Positions 50,457-60,797 of a DNA stretch of 64,000 nucleotides are shown piece after piece; positions within the stretch are counted from its first letter, which is position 1; each line of letters begins with the position of its first letter. The notes below the pieces were generated by a model. That model saw only the letters and a program-made list of their open reading frames with translations, made no database searches and was not told the DNA's origin. Both the position numbers and the translations under genes were made by a program. The stretch lies in the IMG/VR virus record IMGVR_UViG_3300027976_000007, positions 62,001-126,000 of that record. One strand, 5' to 3'. Source of the DNA: a virus.

Positions 50457-51403
50457 AGTATTTGTATCTGTCTTTTTAATAACCCTGACATAGATAATGG
50501 GGGAGTTTTTTGTATTATATGGGTAAAATGACGAAAACCTAACTTAGATGGGTCTTTTTCATTTATGTCTACTATATATACTTCTTTACCCATTTTCATA
50601 AAATATTCAGCATGTACTAGACAATGTTTTAAAGCATCTTTATCTAGAGCCAAATATATTTGTTTTACATCAGAAGTAATTATTTTTTTTATTAAGGAAT
50701 CTTGGATTTTATTACTTAACAAAGGGATAGCATTTCTCTTAATAGCCATAGCATCAAAAAATCCTTCACATAATATTATAGGTAAATCCCAATTTATAAA
50801 CAAATCGAAAGCTATAATATCTCTGGAAATCTTAGGGTTAAGATAAGGGAGAAATTTATTATTCATAAAGGATCTACCAGTAAAATAATTAAGTTCTCCT
50901 AGGGAGTTATATGAAGGGATAATTATTCTATTAGCATATTCCCCATATTCACAATATCCTATATTATGTTTATCAATATCCTCCTGAGTTATATTTCTTT
51001 CTTTTAGATAATTGAAAGCATGCCTCATTATTAAATCCCTAGGGGTTTTGAAATTTTTAAATTCTTTAGGGAGAGATAAAGAATATTCTACCATATCCGG
51101 TAGAGAGGAATATAGGTTTGGTGATGATTTGGATGTTAGGTTTTTAAGCTCTAGCCTTAATTTCTTTTCTACTTTTAAGGATTTGAATAGATTTTCAATT
51201 TTAGTCCCTTTAAACCCATGTTTTAGAGAACCACATACCCAACAACTATATTGTCCTGTAGTAATATTTACTTCTAATTTATTCTTTATAGGATGGCAAA
51301 AGTTAGGACATTTAAATGAATAATTCCCTCCATTTTTCTTATATCCTGGACCTAATACTCTAGTTAATAAATTTAAAACAAGTTCTTCATTCATATAAGA
51401 CAT
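50453..51403 (-). CDS. gp61: DNA primase (T4 gp61-like, Toprim)
   Basis: 316 residues (T4 gp61: 342). A zinc-binding N terminus is seen in FKCPNFCHP and YSCWVCGSLKHGF. The Toprim core follows: YANRIIIPSYNSLGELNYFT, then PIILCEGFFDAMAIKRNA with the Toprim glutamate, then QIYLALDKDAL with the aspartates. It makes RNA primers for lagging-strand synthesis and should work with the gp41-like helicase encoded near the left end. It overlaps the exonuclease gene by four bases and follows the GIY-YIG nuclease gene after 40 bases. Confidence 0.85.
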   Translation of the reverse strand: MSYMNEELVLNLLTRVLGPGYKKNGGNYSFKCPNFCHPIKNKLEVNITTGQYSCWVCGSLKHGFKGTKIENLFKSLKVEKKLRLELKNLTSKSSPNLYSSLPDMVEYSLSLPKEFKNFKTPRDLIMRHAFNYLKERNITQEDIDKHNIGYCEYGEYANRIIIPSYNSLGELNYFTGRSFMNNKFLPYLNPKISRDIIAFDLFINWDLPIILCEGFFDAMAIKRNAIPLLSNKIQDSLIKKIITSDVKQIYLALDKDALKHCLVHAEYFMKMGKEVYIVDINEKDPSKLGFRHFTHIIQKTPPLSMSGLLKRQIQIL

Positions 51404-51443
51404 TTAATATTAAAATATAACATCAAAATTTAGGGAAAACAAA

Positions 51444-51884
51444 TTATAGAATAATATCCCTGTAAAAGAATCTTCCTTGGATAGAATCATTATAATATTG
51501 TTCAGGATATTCTATAACTGAATTCGAAAATAAGGCTTTGTTTTCAAAATATGTTAATTGTTTTTTAGTATAATGGACTGAAATGATGGTCTTTATTATA
51601 TCATCCCCCTTTTCTATGTCTTTGAGAAGACCTTTATGAGAACCACAATAAGTTTTCCAATCAGATTCTTTTCTGTTTTGTTTGAATTTTATAGGGCGGC
51701 CTTTAGAACCTTGAAGTTCTTTAAGTTCTTTTTTCCCTAATTTCATTTTTCGGTTAAAAAATAGCACTTTCTTTCCTATATAAATCTTACCATTAGATAG
51801 GTTTTTTATTTTATAAATAAACCCATAAACCTCTTCAGGGAAGTCCTCTATTGATTTAAAATTAACACCTTCAAATACCCACAT
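51444..51884 (-). CDS. GIY-YIG endonuclease (SegE-like)
   Basis: 146 residues. The GIY-YIG motif appears as VYGFIYKIKNLSNGKIYIGK (about 19-38), and a later glutamate lies in LTYFENKALFSN. The KKELKELQGSKGRPIKFKQN and DWKTYCGSHKGL parts are those of the SegE-type phage proteins. These can be free-standing homing enzymes or perhaps resident nucleases; it lies between a tail gene and the primase gene, a place where mobile genes are common. It overlaps the structural gene by one base, which suggests a settled member rather than a fresh insertion. Confidence 0.72.
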   Translation of the reverse strand: MWVFEGVNFKSIEDFPEEVYGFIYKIKNLSNGKIYIGKKVLFFNRKMKLGKKELKELQGSKGRPIKFKQNRKESDWKTYCGSHKGLLKDIEKGDDIIKTIISVHYTKKQLTYFENKALFSNSVIEYPEQYYNDSIQGRFFYRDIIL

Positions 51885-52810
51885 TATATGTCAAAGTTTA
51901 TTATTATATTGGTATCTATGTCTTGAGATTTTGGTAAAGGTTGAGATAATTTACCTACGGCTATAAGTTCAGAATTTCTATTATATAGCCCTATAGTAGT
52001 TATATAAGGTGAAAATGAAGAACCTGTAACAAAACCATAATACTCATTAGTATCATTAACTAGTAAAGAAGGATTCTGTGAGTAATTAAACTCATTAGCT
52101 CTTATTGAACATTGGTATTGGTTCTCATATAACGTAATTGTTGATGAAAAAGACATAGTAATAGCCTCTAAATACGAAGATGTATTATATACTCTATCTC
52201 CTATCTCTCTACTGTTTATATTTCCTATAGGGAGAATTACTAAACCATGGGAATAAAAAATATTACCTGATTTAAGGTTGGAGCTTAAAGAATTTAAAAC
52301 ATTTCCCTCACCATCATCATACAGAGAACTAGAAGCTAAATTATTATCTATCAAAGCAAAGCTGGAAGGGACAATATTTTCTCCAAATAATCTTTGAGGA
52401 ATAGAAACCACTGTTTGGTTATAGGTAGAAGATGATGAAAGAGTTCTAGATTGGGTTATATCTGTTTGTAAGTAATTATCATATCTGGGAGCATTTACTT
52501 CACCATAATATTTGTCATCTTTAACAAAATATCCAGGTATTAATGAAGGTAAAGGAACTTCATCCCCTCTACTAGAAGACCTATAATTGGAATAATATAA
52601 TTGCTTTACTCCATTCCATAATGAATATTTATCATATTCTAAAGATAAACCTGAAGAACTAACCCCATAAGATCCCGGGTTTTCTATAGCGAAAATATTA
52701 ATCCCCACATCACTCCCTGTAATCTCATTTCCGTAAAAAATGAATTCTTTATTTACTTCAAAGGGAGTTATAGTTACATCATTAGTATTGAATTGTTTAT
52801 AAGCACTCAT
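51884..52810 (-). CDS. Virion structural protein, paralogue of the next gene upstream
   Basis: 308 residues, beta-rich, Ser/Tyr/Asn-rich, without enzyme motifs. Its C-terminal segment NEFNYSQNPSLLVND ... YITTIGLYNRNSELIAVGKL is clearly homologous to NEYNYSTNPSFISGS ... YITTIGLYNSNQELLAVAKL in the 337-residue gene. The N-terminal parts are much more diverged, with only a similar start (YKQFNTNDVTITPFEVNKEF against TQFDPRDLLIASEPITTTVW). It is likely to be a tail or baseplate component, as its neighbours are. It ends at the GIY-YIG gene with one base of overlap. Confidence 0.6.
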   Translation of the reverse strand: MSAYKQFNTNDVTITPFEVNKEFIFYGNEITGSDVGINIFAIENPGSYGVSSSGLSLEYDKYSLWNGVKQLYYSNYRSSSRGDEVPLPSLIPGYFVKDDKYYGEVNAPRYDNYLQTDITQSRTLSSSSTYNQTVVSIPQRLFGENIVPSSFALIDNNLASSSLYDDGEGNVLNSLSSNLKSGNIFYSHGLVILPIGNINSREIGDRVYNTSSYLEAITMSFSSTITLYENQYQCSIRANEFNYSQNPSLLVNDTNEYYGFVTGSSFSPYITTIGLYNRNSELIAVGKLSQPLPKSQDIDTNIIINFDI

Positions 52811-52826
52811 CTAATGTTGTTGTAGG

Positions 52827-53840
52827 TTAAAATGTTAATTTCGCTCTAATCAATAGCTCTCTAGTAAAGTCTTTTAATAAAGGTCTTGAAAGTTTAGCTA
52901 CGGCTAGAAGTTCTTGATTTGAATTATATAATCCTATGGTAGTTATATAAGTTTGAGGGTTGTCTATAAAAGAGTTATATAATATAGTTCCAGTTGAACC
53001 CGATATGAATGAAGGGTTTGTAGAGTAATTATATTCATTATTTCTACCTCTCACAAATATATAATCTGAAGATAATGTTTCTTTACTGTTAAGAGTAAAT
53101 TCACCAGAGGCATTTAAGGCTTCATATAAAAGTTGAGGGTTATTATTGTTAGTATTTGAATTTCTCAAAGTACTTAAACCAACACCTCCGGCGGCAATAG
53201 AACCATTTAAAGCTTCTCCACTTAATATAATTAAGCCTACATCTGGTAATAACCAACCGTAAGAACCTGAATTTATAGTCCAACCATTATTATTAACTCC
53301 AGTATAAATTGTTCCTGATGATCCCGATACTATATTATATCTTCTTCCCGCGTCTGTAAATACAGCACTTCCATTGAGAGAGCTATCATCTGTAAGAGAT
53401 ATTTCATTTGCGGAACCAGAGAGTTTTAATGTCATGGTTCCGGGTAATATTGATTCTTTGTATCCTGCTCTCTCTATGGGTAAAGCATAAAAATATCCAG
53501 ATGTTTGGTTTCCAAATACAAAGCTAGAATTTTCATCCCCTAAGACTAAGGTTCTATATTGACCATAATTGGTTTTTGAAGGGGAAGCCCCATTAACTGC
53601 GGCGTTATAAAGACTACTTCCACTACCCTGAGAATCACAATAAGCTATACTAAATTGGCTTAATCCTTCTGTTCCTACTGTAGCATAAATGTTATAGTAG
53701 AATCTTCCGGTATTACTAGCCTCCTGAGTGGAGGATGTAAAGAATGAAGTTAATGTTGGGGAGTTTCCCTCCCATACTGTTGTAGTTATAGGTTCAGAGG
53801 CTATTAATAAATCTCTAGGGTCAAATTGGGTAAATGCCAT
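52827..53840 (-). CDS. Virion structural protein, paralogue of the next gene downstream
   Basis: 337 residues, beta-rich with many Gly, Ser, Asn and Thr. It begins AFTQFDPRDLLIASEPITTT and ends LRRAKLTF-like after YITTIGLYNSNQELLAVAKL. The shared C terminus with the 308-residue protein indicates duplication of one ancestral gene with fast divergence of the rest. It lies between the two paralogous or related structural genes and the giant baseplate gene. No function is known to me. Confidence 0.6.
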   Translation of the reverse strand: MAFTQFDPRDLLIASEPITTTVWEGNSPTLTSFFTSSTQEASNTGRFYYNIYATVGTEGLSQFSIAYCDSQGSGSSLYNAAVNGASPSKTNYGQYRTLVLGDENSSFVFGNQTSGYFYALPIERAGYKESILPGTMTLKLSGSANEISLTDDSSLNGSAVFTDAGRRYNIVSGSSGTIYTGVNNNGWTINSGSYGWLLPDVGLIILSGEALNGSIAAGGVGLSTLRNSNTNNNNPQLLYEALNASGEFTLNSKETLSSDYIFVRGRNNEYNYSTNPSFISGSTGTILYNSFIDNPQTYITTIGLYNSNQELLAVAKLSRPLLKDFTRELLIRAKLTF

Positions 53841-53858
53841 ATTGTTATTTGTTTTTTA

Positions 53859-54542
53859 TTATGAAACTGTTTGGGTTGTGATTTTAGATATAGTAATTGG
53901 GATTTGAAGTCTAGCCCCACTATCTCTACCTATTACAGTTAAAGTACTATATAAAGAAGTGTCACTCCCAAATAAACTATTAACCCCAGTAGCTATAAGA
54001 GTTAAAGAAGTTCCTATAACAGCTCTAGAAATATTAGTTCCTATGGTTGATGAAGATTGGATTTGAGAATTATCCGTGGCTTTTCTTCCTATATTAACTC
54101 CTGTTCCTGTGATAGTGCTAAATAATCTAGCGTCTCCTACTATAAATTGATATCCTGAAGATTCATGAGTTGAATTATTTCCTAAATATGAAAGTGTTTG
54201 AGGTGTAATAGTTTTTTCTGAAGTTTGGAGCATAGTAATATTACCCTGACCAATAGATAAAGTAGGCATTTTTGAAGTCCCTCTAGGTAAAGTAGTAAGT
54301 TTATACTTCATTATCTGATTCTCATCGGGGAATGCTTCCAATAAAGGCATATTTTCTATGGCTTCTCCATAATATGCTGATCCTGAGGGATGTGTAGGGT
54401 TGAATAGAGTATAGTCTATTTCATCATCTGATAATGCGAATTGAGTAATTTTAAAAGTTCCATCACCTCTAGCCAGAAGTTCTCTTCCTTTTTTTGTTAA
54501 TATCGCGTCTACAGTTATGAGTTGATTGTTAAGATAGCCCAT
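53859..54542 (-). CDS. Conserved structural-region protein, function unknown
   Basis: 227 residues. The start GYLNNQLITVDAILTKKGRE followed by LLARGDGTFKITQFALSDDE is a pattern I associate with conserved virion proteins of T4-type and other large phages; the rest is beta-rich with Thr/Ser repeats. No catalytic motif or membrane segment. It is preceded by an exact ATATTTATAA motif 26 bases upstream of the ATG and would start a transcript with the two paralogous genes. Confidence 0.55.
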   Translation of the reverse strand: MGYLNNQLITVDAILTKKGRELLARGDGTFKITQFALSDDEIDYTLFNPTHPSGSAYYGEAIENMPLLEAFPDENQIMKYKLTTLPRGTSKMPTLSIGQGNITMLQTSEKTITPQTLSYLGNNSTHESSGYQFIVGDARLFSTITGTGVNIGRKATDNSQIQSSSTIGTNISRAVIGTSLTLIATGVNSLFGSDTSLYSTLTVIGRDSGARLQIPITISKITTQTVS

Positions 54543-54568
54543 GAATTTTTTATTTAATTGTTAATTTA

Positions 54569-54578
54569 TTATAAATAT
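54569..54578 (-). promoter_or_regulatory. ATATTTATAA motif upstream of the 227-residue structural gene
   Basis: Exact motif copy 26 bases before the start codon, directly after the end of the giant baseplate gene. Confidence 0.5.
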
Positions 54579-54593
54579 GCGTTTTTGTTTTTT

Positions 54594-57500
54594 TCAACCA
54601 AATGAATTTTTCTCTTTTAATATATCAATTAAACCTTGTATATTATTCTTTTGTGTTATAGAGAAATCATTTGGTATTATAAATCCTCCCCCTGTTATAT
54701 TATTATTACCTAATACTCCTTGGGGGGGTGTTTGGTATATTATTATTCTATTATCTTTTTCTTCTCTTCTTCTGATAATAATGTTATCTATTTCCCCATT
54801 TGCTATGTTTAAGGTTGAAGGATCAGGAGATACATTTATTTTATTGAATAAGGAAGAAGAATGTATAGTGTTTGTAGGGTTGGTAGGGCTGGAACCTGAA
54901 TATTGGTATAGAGATCCTACCCCATCTTCACTTGATACTGAAGTTACTATGAATTCTTGAGTTATATGAGGCTGTTTAGCGCTCCCCCCCATTGGGAGAT
55001 AAGTAATTTGTATTTCATCATTCTGTTTTATGATAAAAGGTAAAAGTTGGGTAGAATATCCAGCAATACTAGAAGAAGAAAAATTAAAGGTATGATAATT
55101 TTTATAATCCCCTTTTGAAGTTGAGAGAGATAATGAACTGTTTATAGGAAAACCTAATATATACCCTTCACCTAAAGAATAAGTTGTAGGTTGGTTTAAC
55201 TCTAATACTGTATTAATAGAATTGATTAGACCTAATCCTGGACCATAAAAACTACATACTTCTCCTGTGGTGATATTTAATGATTGAGATACTTTTATAT
55301 TACTTCCCCCTAATATAAAGCTATTGCTTGAGGTTATTAATAAGGGACCGTAAACTGTATTACCTATGGTATAACTTAATTCAAATCTATAAGTTTCTTG
55401 GAAGGATGAAGTCGTAAAGGACATTGCAGGGCTTGAATTAGGGAAATTATTAGGGGAAGGACCATATAGTCCTGTAGTAGTAGCCCCAATAATGTTATAC
55501 TGTATTCCCCCTTGGAAAATTTTAGATTTTTTCTCTTTTAAAGTACTATAATTAATACTACTTGATATGTTAGAATCATATAAAATTAAAGAATCTCTAT
55601 TTTTCTCAAACGCGCTGCTTACTATTTGCAAGAAATCTGAATTCCCTTTTGTTTTTAATGTAGGTGTGTTTATTTTAAAATTTGTAACGTTTATATCTTC
55701 TTGTGGTGATTCTATTAGGGTATCGATTTCAAAAATATAAGTTCCTTCTAGAGCTAAATTTGAATATGAACTTTTAAAGTGAGCAAAATATCTAGGGTAG
55801 GAATTTATAACAGATTCATTTCCATAAGAAACATCTCCATCCCAACTTCCACTATCACCATTTATAAAGGAGATTGATGAAGATCGGGGGGTATAATAAT
55901 TATAATTTACACTTTTAAGCTTAGACCCTAAATATCGAGGTTGGGTGAAGGACTTCTGATGATAGTTACTATCTGGAGTCTCTACTCTAGAGGCTTTATT
56001 TTGTTTTATGAGATTTAGGTTAGAAGGAAGATGCATACCCGATTGATATTCTATAGATTGGATATGTTTACTTTTTCTTATCCCTTCATCATTATTAAGG
56101 AGGGCGTTGAAGTCTGAATTTGAAAATATAAAGTCTGAAGGAAGAATAGGAGAGAAGTTATAAAGCACGTTGGATGTTGTGGTTAAAGAGAAATCTGAAG
56201 ATCCACTGTTTATTCTTCCATCAATATTATATTGGAAATATGTATTAGTATCGTCTGTGCTTTCTCCTTGGGATTCTATTAAATTATATTCATTATTTAT
56301 GATAGATCCAGATAAGTTATATACCCCTTGAGATTGAGGGGTTCCATTATAATCTAAAGTTATTTGAAAGGTAGGGTTATTTGCTAAAGTATTAATATTA
56401 TTAATAGTATCTCCCCCATTAAGACTTAACCTATTGAATATGAAAGAGGTAGGGATCCATTTAGCTATATCACTCCCTGAATTAAAGTATGTTAGGGGGT
56501 ACATATTTACACTCGCCGTCCCTATATTATATATATTTTTAATATGGAAATCTCTTTGGGTTTTAAATGATCCTAAATATAAAGTTTTGGAGGCAAAACC
56601 ACCTGAAGGAGTAACCAAACTAAAACTTGATCTGAAAAGTCTTCTATCTTTTTGATATTTGAATATTCTGTATTGTTTCGTATTTTGAACCCATAATTTA
56701 TCATCTGTTGGGATGCCTAATAAGGAAGATGCTATTTTACCTGAAGAGGGGGTTCCCGGGAGGTAGGGGTCTACATTTCCTGTTTCTAAATCAAAATAAA
56801 AATAAGGTGCTCTTACATTTTGGGGGTATTTCTTTTCATTAGGGTATAAATAATCCCCCCATCCGGGAATTGTAGGGTTATCTCTTCCATCTAGAGTTTC
56901 AGGTTTGTTTTTTGTCCAAAGAGCTATTGAAGCTAAAGAATAAGTAGGGGCGGTGCGTGCTAAATATAAAGATAGTATTACAGCATCTGTTTCTGGTGGG
57001 GGATTATTTGTCATTAATTCTTCTATCTCTAAAGCTGACGTATAATCACTACTCACGTAATAATGGATATCTACTGAATATGAAGGGTAATTTATACTTG
57101 AAGTTATTAGAGTATGATAGAATATAGGTTCACCTTTAAAGGAAGAATATGGGTTATTAAAGAGAGATTGGGTTGTTATAGGAAGTTCAGTTCCTTCATA
57201 TTCTCCATTATAAAATTCTTTTTGTGTATCTTCAATTTTTTCTATTATTCCTATAGGCGTATGTTGGGATGAAGTATAAGATTGATTAAATGAAGGATTA
57301 TTATAAGGATTTAATACCCCCCCAGGGCCTTCAGTAAAGGAATAAATTTCTGTAGGAGGGATTGAGGCTGTTATTTCAATATTTTTAAATGATATAGATT
57401 CATTCATCGATGAAGACGAATTAGTTGCCACCTTAGTATTTATAGTAAATTGGGTGGGGTGGACTCTATTTCTTTCTAATAAATGTTGTTTAATTATTAT

Positions 57501-60500
57501 ACCAGTATTAACTTTAGTTCTGGCGGGGGTATAGGCTTTTATTGAAGAAAATAAGGAATTATCATAATATTTGATAAGACGTATATAGTCCTGTAAATTA
57601 CCTTTTGAGTATTTTTTAAAGTATTCCTTGGCTATTACTCTAAGTTGAGGGTAAAATACTGAACCTGTAGTCATGAATCTAGGATCTCCTAAAGTATCTG
57701 ATATAAAGTTATATCCAAGAGATTGGATAATATCATCATTCACTTCATCTTGAGGGGAGAATCCTACCTCTAACATCGTTGTATCTTCTACATAACTCCT
57801 ACTTACTTGATAATCTTGTTGTATAGAAGTTTCTCTAGATAATAGATTTCCATAATATGGATTATTCTTTATTTGGATTTTATTTGAAATCTTATTATTA
57901 ACCCCAGAAGAAGGTTGGTTCATAAAATAAACCTCAACATTAGAAGTACTTAAATCCCCACTAGAAGTTAATTCTGAAGTTAATGAATACCCTGATGTTA
58001 CTACTCCATCATATATGAAAGAGCCTGTAATTAAAGAAGGAACTTCATTATATGTAGAAGGATGTGATGAAGAATAGTATGTAGTACTAACCCCTGAAGG
58101 TAAAGTGAATTTAGTTTCAAGTTCGTTTCCTAAAGGGGCTCTAAAAGCCAACATATCAAAAGAACTTTCTGGACCTGTAACAGAATTACCTTCTATAGAT
58201 TCAGGGTTCATTACAAAACTATTAAAAGAATTTCCGTTCAGAGGTTTTGTGTAATATCTAAGTTCTTGGAAAGATCCTGTGAATTGTACCCCTGAGACAT
58301 TTAATATTTTAGTAGTACCTTTTATTTGAGTACCATCTTTCCCTCCACCTAACAATAAACCTACACCAGCACCAGAAGATGTAGATTCAAACATGGTATT
58401 ATATAATTGAGCCCCCGCATCAGAACTACCTGTAATTATGAAACTAGCAGAAGCTTGGAATCCTAAAGAATTTCCATCAGAACCATTATATTGTTTATTT
58501 TTAGCATATAAAGTATAAGTAATATCATTAGCACTACCTTTAGTAGTAGCTCCTTCTCGTTTCAATAATACACTCCACCATCCCTTATCGAAGAAGGGTA
58601 AATAAATATCATCACTTTCTATAAAATTCCCACTATTATCCCCTAATACAAAATTTAAAGTTCCATATTCACCGTAAGGGTTTGAACCTGTACCTTGATA
58701 GTTCCCTAAAGATTGAGTTGCATAATTTAAAGTTATACCAAAACCACATCCATCAGAAGTTGAAGAATTTAAGTTAGATATTAAAGATTGAGTGAAATGA
58801 GATTCATCAGGAATTCCTAAAGTTTGAAATCTAAAAGCTATAGATGAAGGTACATTTCTTTCCCCTTTAAGGAATGAACTATAAGTTTCTTCCCATGGGG
58901 TTATTAAAGTATAATATGAAGCATTAGAATTAGTTTTAAAAGCATAACTAAATCTGTTATACCAATCATCATAATCATTGTCATTATCTTTATTCTTACC
59001 TCCGAATTCATTTATTCTAAGAATAGTATTAGGTATTCCCCAAACGTTTATAAGCTGTCTTAACCCCGAAATTGTACCTTTTTTCTTTATTAAATATGAA
59101 AGGTTATGATAAAGACGTTTTAAAATTTCTTTATTTATTTTATCTAAAGCGTAAGGAAATGATTGGATTATATTAGGGGTACTTCCACTTACATTTACGG
59201 CTATATAATCATTTATAAATTCACTCCCCGTGGAGGGGGCATAATATCCATCATTTTCCCCTATTAACCCTATGAAATTATCTGTATTTTTTGATGTGAC
59301 TGAAGTAAATCCTAAACTGTCTATAGCATCTTTTATTAACCCTAAAGGAAGACCTTGGTCTAGATTGTTAGTTGTATTATATCTTTCACTTAAAGCTTTA
59401 GTATACATCCAAACTTCATCAAAATGTTGACCTACCATATTAGAAAATTCTATATATTGGTTATTGTCATCATTGTCTCTTATAAATTCTGGTATTGTAT
59501 AATATAACCAGTTTTGGTTTTTATTATCATAAAGAGATGCTGATAAAATATATCCTCCATAATATTGATGGTTTTCTATATCATTTCCCATCCAGGTTAA
59601 CACTTGGGTACTTCCTGTATTTAAAAGAGTATAGGGGTAATTAGACCCAGTTTTAGGATATGAAAATGAAGAACTGTTATAATATTGATAGTATTCAAAA
59701 TCATCAAAGTTCTTTATAGTATTTTCTATCCTAGAATAAAAAGAATTTATTGTAGGAGAAGAGGAAGTTGTTGAGGTTAATAGGCTAATTTGATCCTCCC
59801 AACCTTGTATATTTGATACTTTTTTATAAAAATTATTTATTCTTGATTTAGCAGAAGAAAAGTTAACAAACTCATTGAAAGTACCATATGAATAATTAGG
59901 GGTGATTTTAACCCCCTCATCTTTTAATATTTTTAAGAGGTTGAATTTTGAAGCTGAAGAATTGGTTTCCATCAAATCATTTTCTGATTTCAATTCAGTT
60001 GATGGGTTCTGTTTAGCTTTGAAATCAAGGTTTGTGTTTGGGCCTTGTAAATATGTTATATTTTTTCGTTGTGAGGGGTCTGTAGATAGAAATGTAACTT
60101 CATAAGCTTTACTCTCACCTACTTTTATAACTACATTAAGTTCATCTTTAACATTATAGTTTGAGGGAAGGGGTTGGTATAATTTAACTATAACTTTCCC
60201 ATCATCTTCATTTCCTACATAATCTATATTAATACCTATAGAATAATTATTATCCCCTAAATTAAGATAAAACTCATCAAAATAAGGACTTAAACCTTTT
60301 AAAACTTGGGAACCAGATTGAATATTTTCTAATTCTTCCTTCAGGGTTTTTACTAAAGGAATTATATTCTTTGAATTTATATAATTACTCTTTAAAGATA
60401 CCTCTGTTCTATCCGAAGATATTTCGTTTATATAATATTTTTTGTCTTGAGATGATCCTAATTTATATTTAATGAAATTATAAACCCCATAAAGTTTACC

Positions 60501-60797
60501 TCTATCGAATCCCAATCTAGATAAATCATAGTCAGGAGATACTATTATAGAATTGGTATTGGTTTTTCCCTTTATGCTAGTATTAGAACCATCAACCGAC
60601 CAACCTGTATATGAATAGTCTGAGTGTAGGGTTTCTTTGTTAGAATCATAAACATGAAATTCCATAGTATCTTCCCCTGGATCATAAGACCCTTCCAATT
60701 CATAGTTCGGAATTAGGGTTTGATCAATATTATTAAAACCCCCTTTAGATAAAAGATAGGGATTAATAGTATTTATTGAAGAAGAAATATTATTCAT
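54594..60797 (-). CDS. Giant baseplate structural protein (gp7-like role inferred)
   Basis: 2067 residues, the largest gene in the window. Several regions can be told apart: an N-terminal beta-rich part (1-300); a helical segment with EVWMYTKALSERYNTTNNLD and LSYLIKKKGTISGLRQLINV near 470-600, the most conserved-looking part and similar to baseplate wedge/tail protein I-type helices; a LamG/concanavalin-like part near 730-900 (ASASFIITGSS, GVQFTGSFQELRYYTKPL); and a long Ser/Tyr/Asn-rich C-terminal half. It lies in the wedge region after a gp6-like gene, so a gp7-like wedge role and anchoring of fibres are plausible. It overlaps the 121-residue gene by eight bases. Confidence 0.6.
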   Translation of the reverse strand: MNNISSSINTINPYLLSKGGFNNIDQTLIPNYELEGSYDPGEDTMEFHVYDSNKETLHSDYSYTGWSVDGSNTSIKGKTNTNSIIVSPDYDLSRLGFDRGKLYGVYNFIKYKLGSSQDKKYYINEISSDRTEVSLKSNYINSKNIIPLVKTLKEELENIQSGSQVLKGLSPYFDEFYLNLGDNNYSIGINIDYVGNEDDGKVIVKLYQPLPSNYNVKDELNVVIKVGESKAYEVTFLSTDPSQRKNITYLQGPNTNLDFKAKQNPSTELKSENDLMETNSSASKFNLLKILKDEGVKITPNYSYGTFNEFVNFSSAKSRINNFYKKVSNIQGWEDQISLLTSTTSSSPTINSFYSRIENTIKNFDDFEYYQYYNSSSFSYPKTGSNYPYTLLNTGSTQVLTWMGNDIENHQYYGGYILSASLYDNKNQNWLYYTIPEFIRDNDDNNQYIEFSNMVGQHFDEVWMYTKALSERYNTTNNLDQGLPLGLIKDAIDSLGFTSVTSKNTDNFIGLIGENDGYYAPSTGSEFINDYIAVNVSGSTPNIIQSFPYALDKINKEILKRLYHNLSYLIKKKGTISGLRQLINVWGIPNTILRINEFGGKNKDNDNDYDDWYNRFSYAFKTNSNASYYTLITPWEETYSSFLKGERNVPSSIAFRFQTLGIPDESHFTQSLISNLNSSTSDGCGFGITLNYATQSLGNYQGTGSNPYGEYGTLNFVLGDNSGNFIESDDIYLPFFDKGWWSVLLKREGATTKGSANDITYTLYAKNKQYNGSDGNSLGFQASASFIITGSSDAGAQLYNTMFESTSSGAGVGLLLGGGKDGTQIKGTTKILNVSGVQFTGSFQELRYYTKPLNGNSFNSFVMNPESIEGNSVTGPESSFDMLAFRAPLGNELETKFTLPSGVSTTYYSSSHPSTYNEVPSLITGSFIYDGVVTSGYSLTSELTSSGDLSTSNVEVYFMNQPSSGVNNKISNKIQIKNNPYYGNLLSRETSIQQDYQVSRSYVEDTTMLEVGFSPQDEVNDDIIQSLGYNFISDTLGDPRFMTTGSVFYPQLRVIAKEYFKKYSKGNLQDYIRLIKYYDNSLFSSIKAYTPARTKVNTGIIIKQHLLERNRVHPTQFTINTKVATNSSSSMNESISFKNIEITASIPPTEIYSFTEGPGGVLNPYNNPSFNQSYTSSQHTPIGIIEKIEDTQKEFYNGEYEGTELPITTQSLFNNPYSSFKGEPIFYHTLITSSINYPSYSVDIHYYVSSDYTSALEIEELMTNNPPPETDAVILSLYLARTAPTYSLASIALWTKNKPETLDGRDNPTIPGWGDYLYPNEKKYPQNVRAPYFYFDLETGNVDPYLPGTPSSGKIASSLLGIPTDDKLWVQNTKQYRIFKYQKDRRLFRSSFSLVTPSGGFASKTLYLGSFKTQRDFHIKNIYNIGTASVNMYPLTYFNSGSDIAKWIPTSFIFNRLSLNGGDTINNINTLANNPTFQITLDYNGTPQSQGVYNLSGSIINNEYNLIESQGESTDDTNTYFQYNIDGRINSGSSDFSLTTTSNVLYNFSPILPSDFIFSNSDFNALLNNDEGIRKSKHIQSIEYQSGMHLPSNLNLIKQNKASRVETPDSNYHQKSFTQPRYLGSKLKSVNYNYYTPRSSSISFINGDSGSWDGDVSYGNESVINSYPRYFAHFKSSYSNLALEGTYIFEIDTLIESPQEDINVTNFKINTPTLKTKGNSDFLQIVSSAFEKNRDSLILYDSNISSSINYSTLKEKKSKIFQGGIQYNIIGATTTGLYGPSPNNFPNSSPAMSFTTSSFQETYRFELSYTIGNTVYGPLLITSSNSFILGGSNIKVSQSLNITTGEVCSFYGPGLGLINSINTVLELNQPTTYSLGEGYILGFPINSSLSLSTSKGDYKNYHTFNFSSSSIAGYSTQLLPFIIKQNDEIQITYLPMGGSAKQPHITQEFIVTSVSSEDGVGSLYQYSGSSPTNPTNTIHSSSLFNKINVSPDPSTLNIANGEIDNIIIRRREEKDNRIIIYQTPPQGVLGNNNITGGGFIIPNDFSITQKNNIQGLIDILKEKNSFG

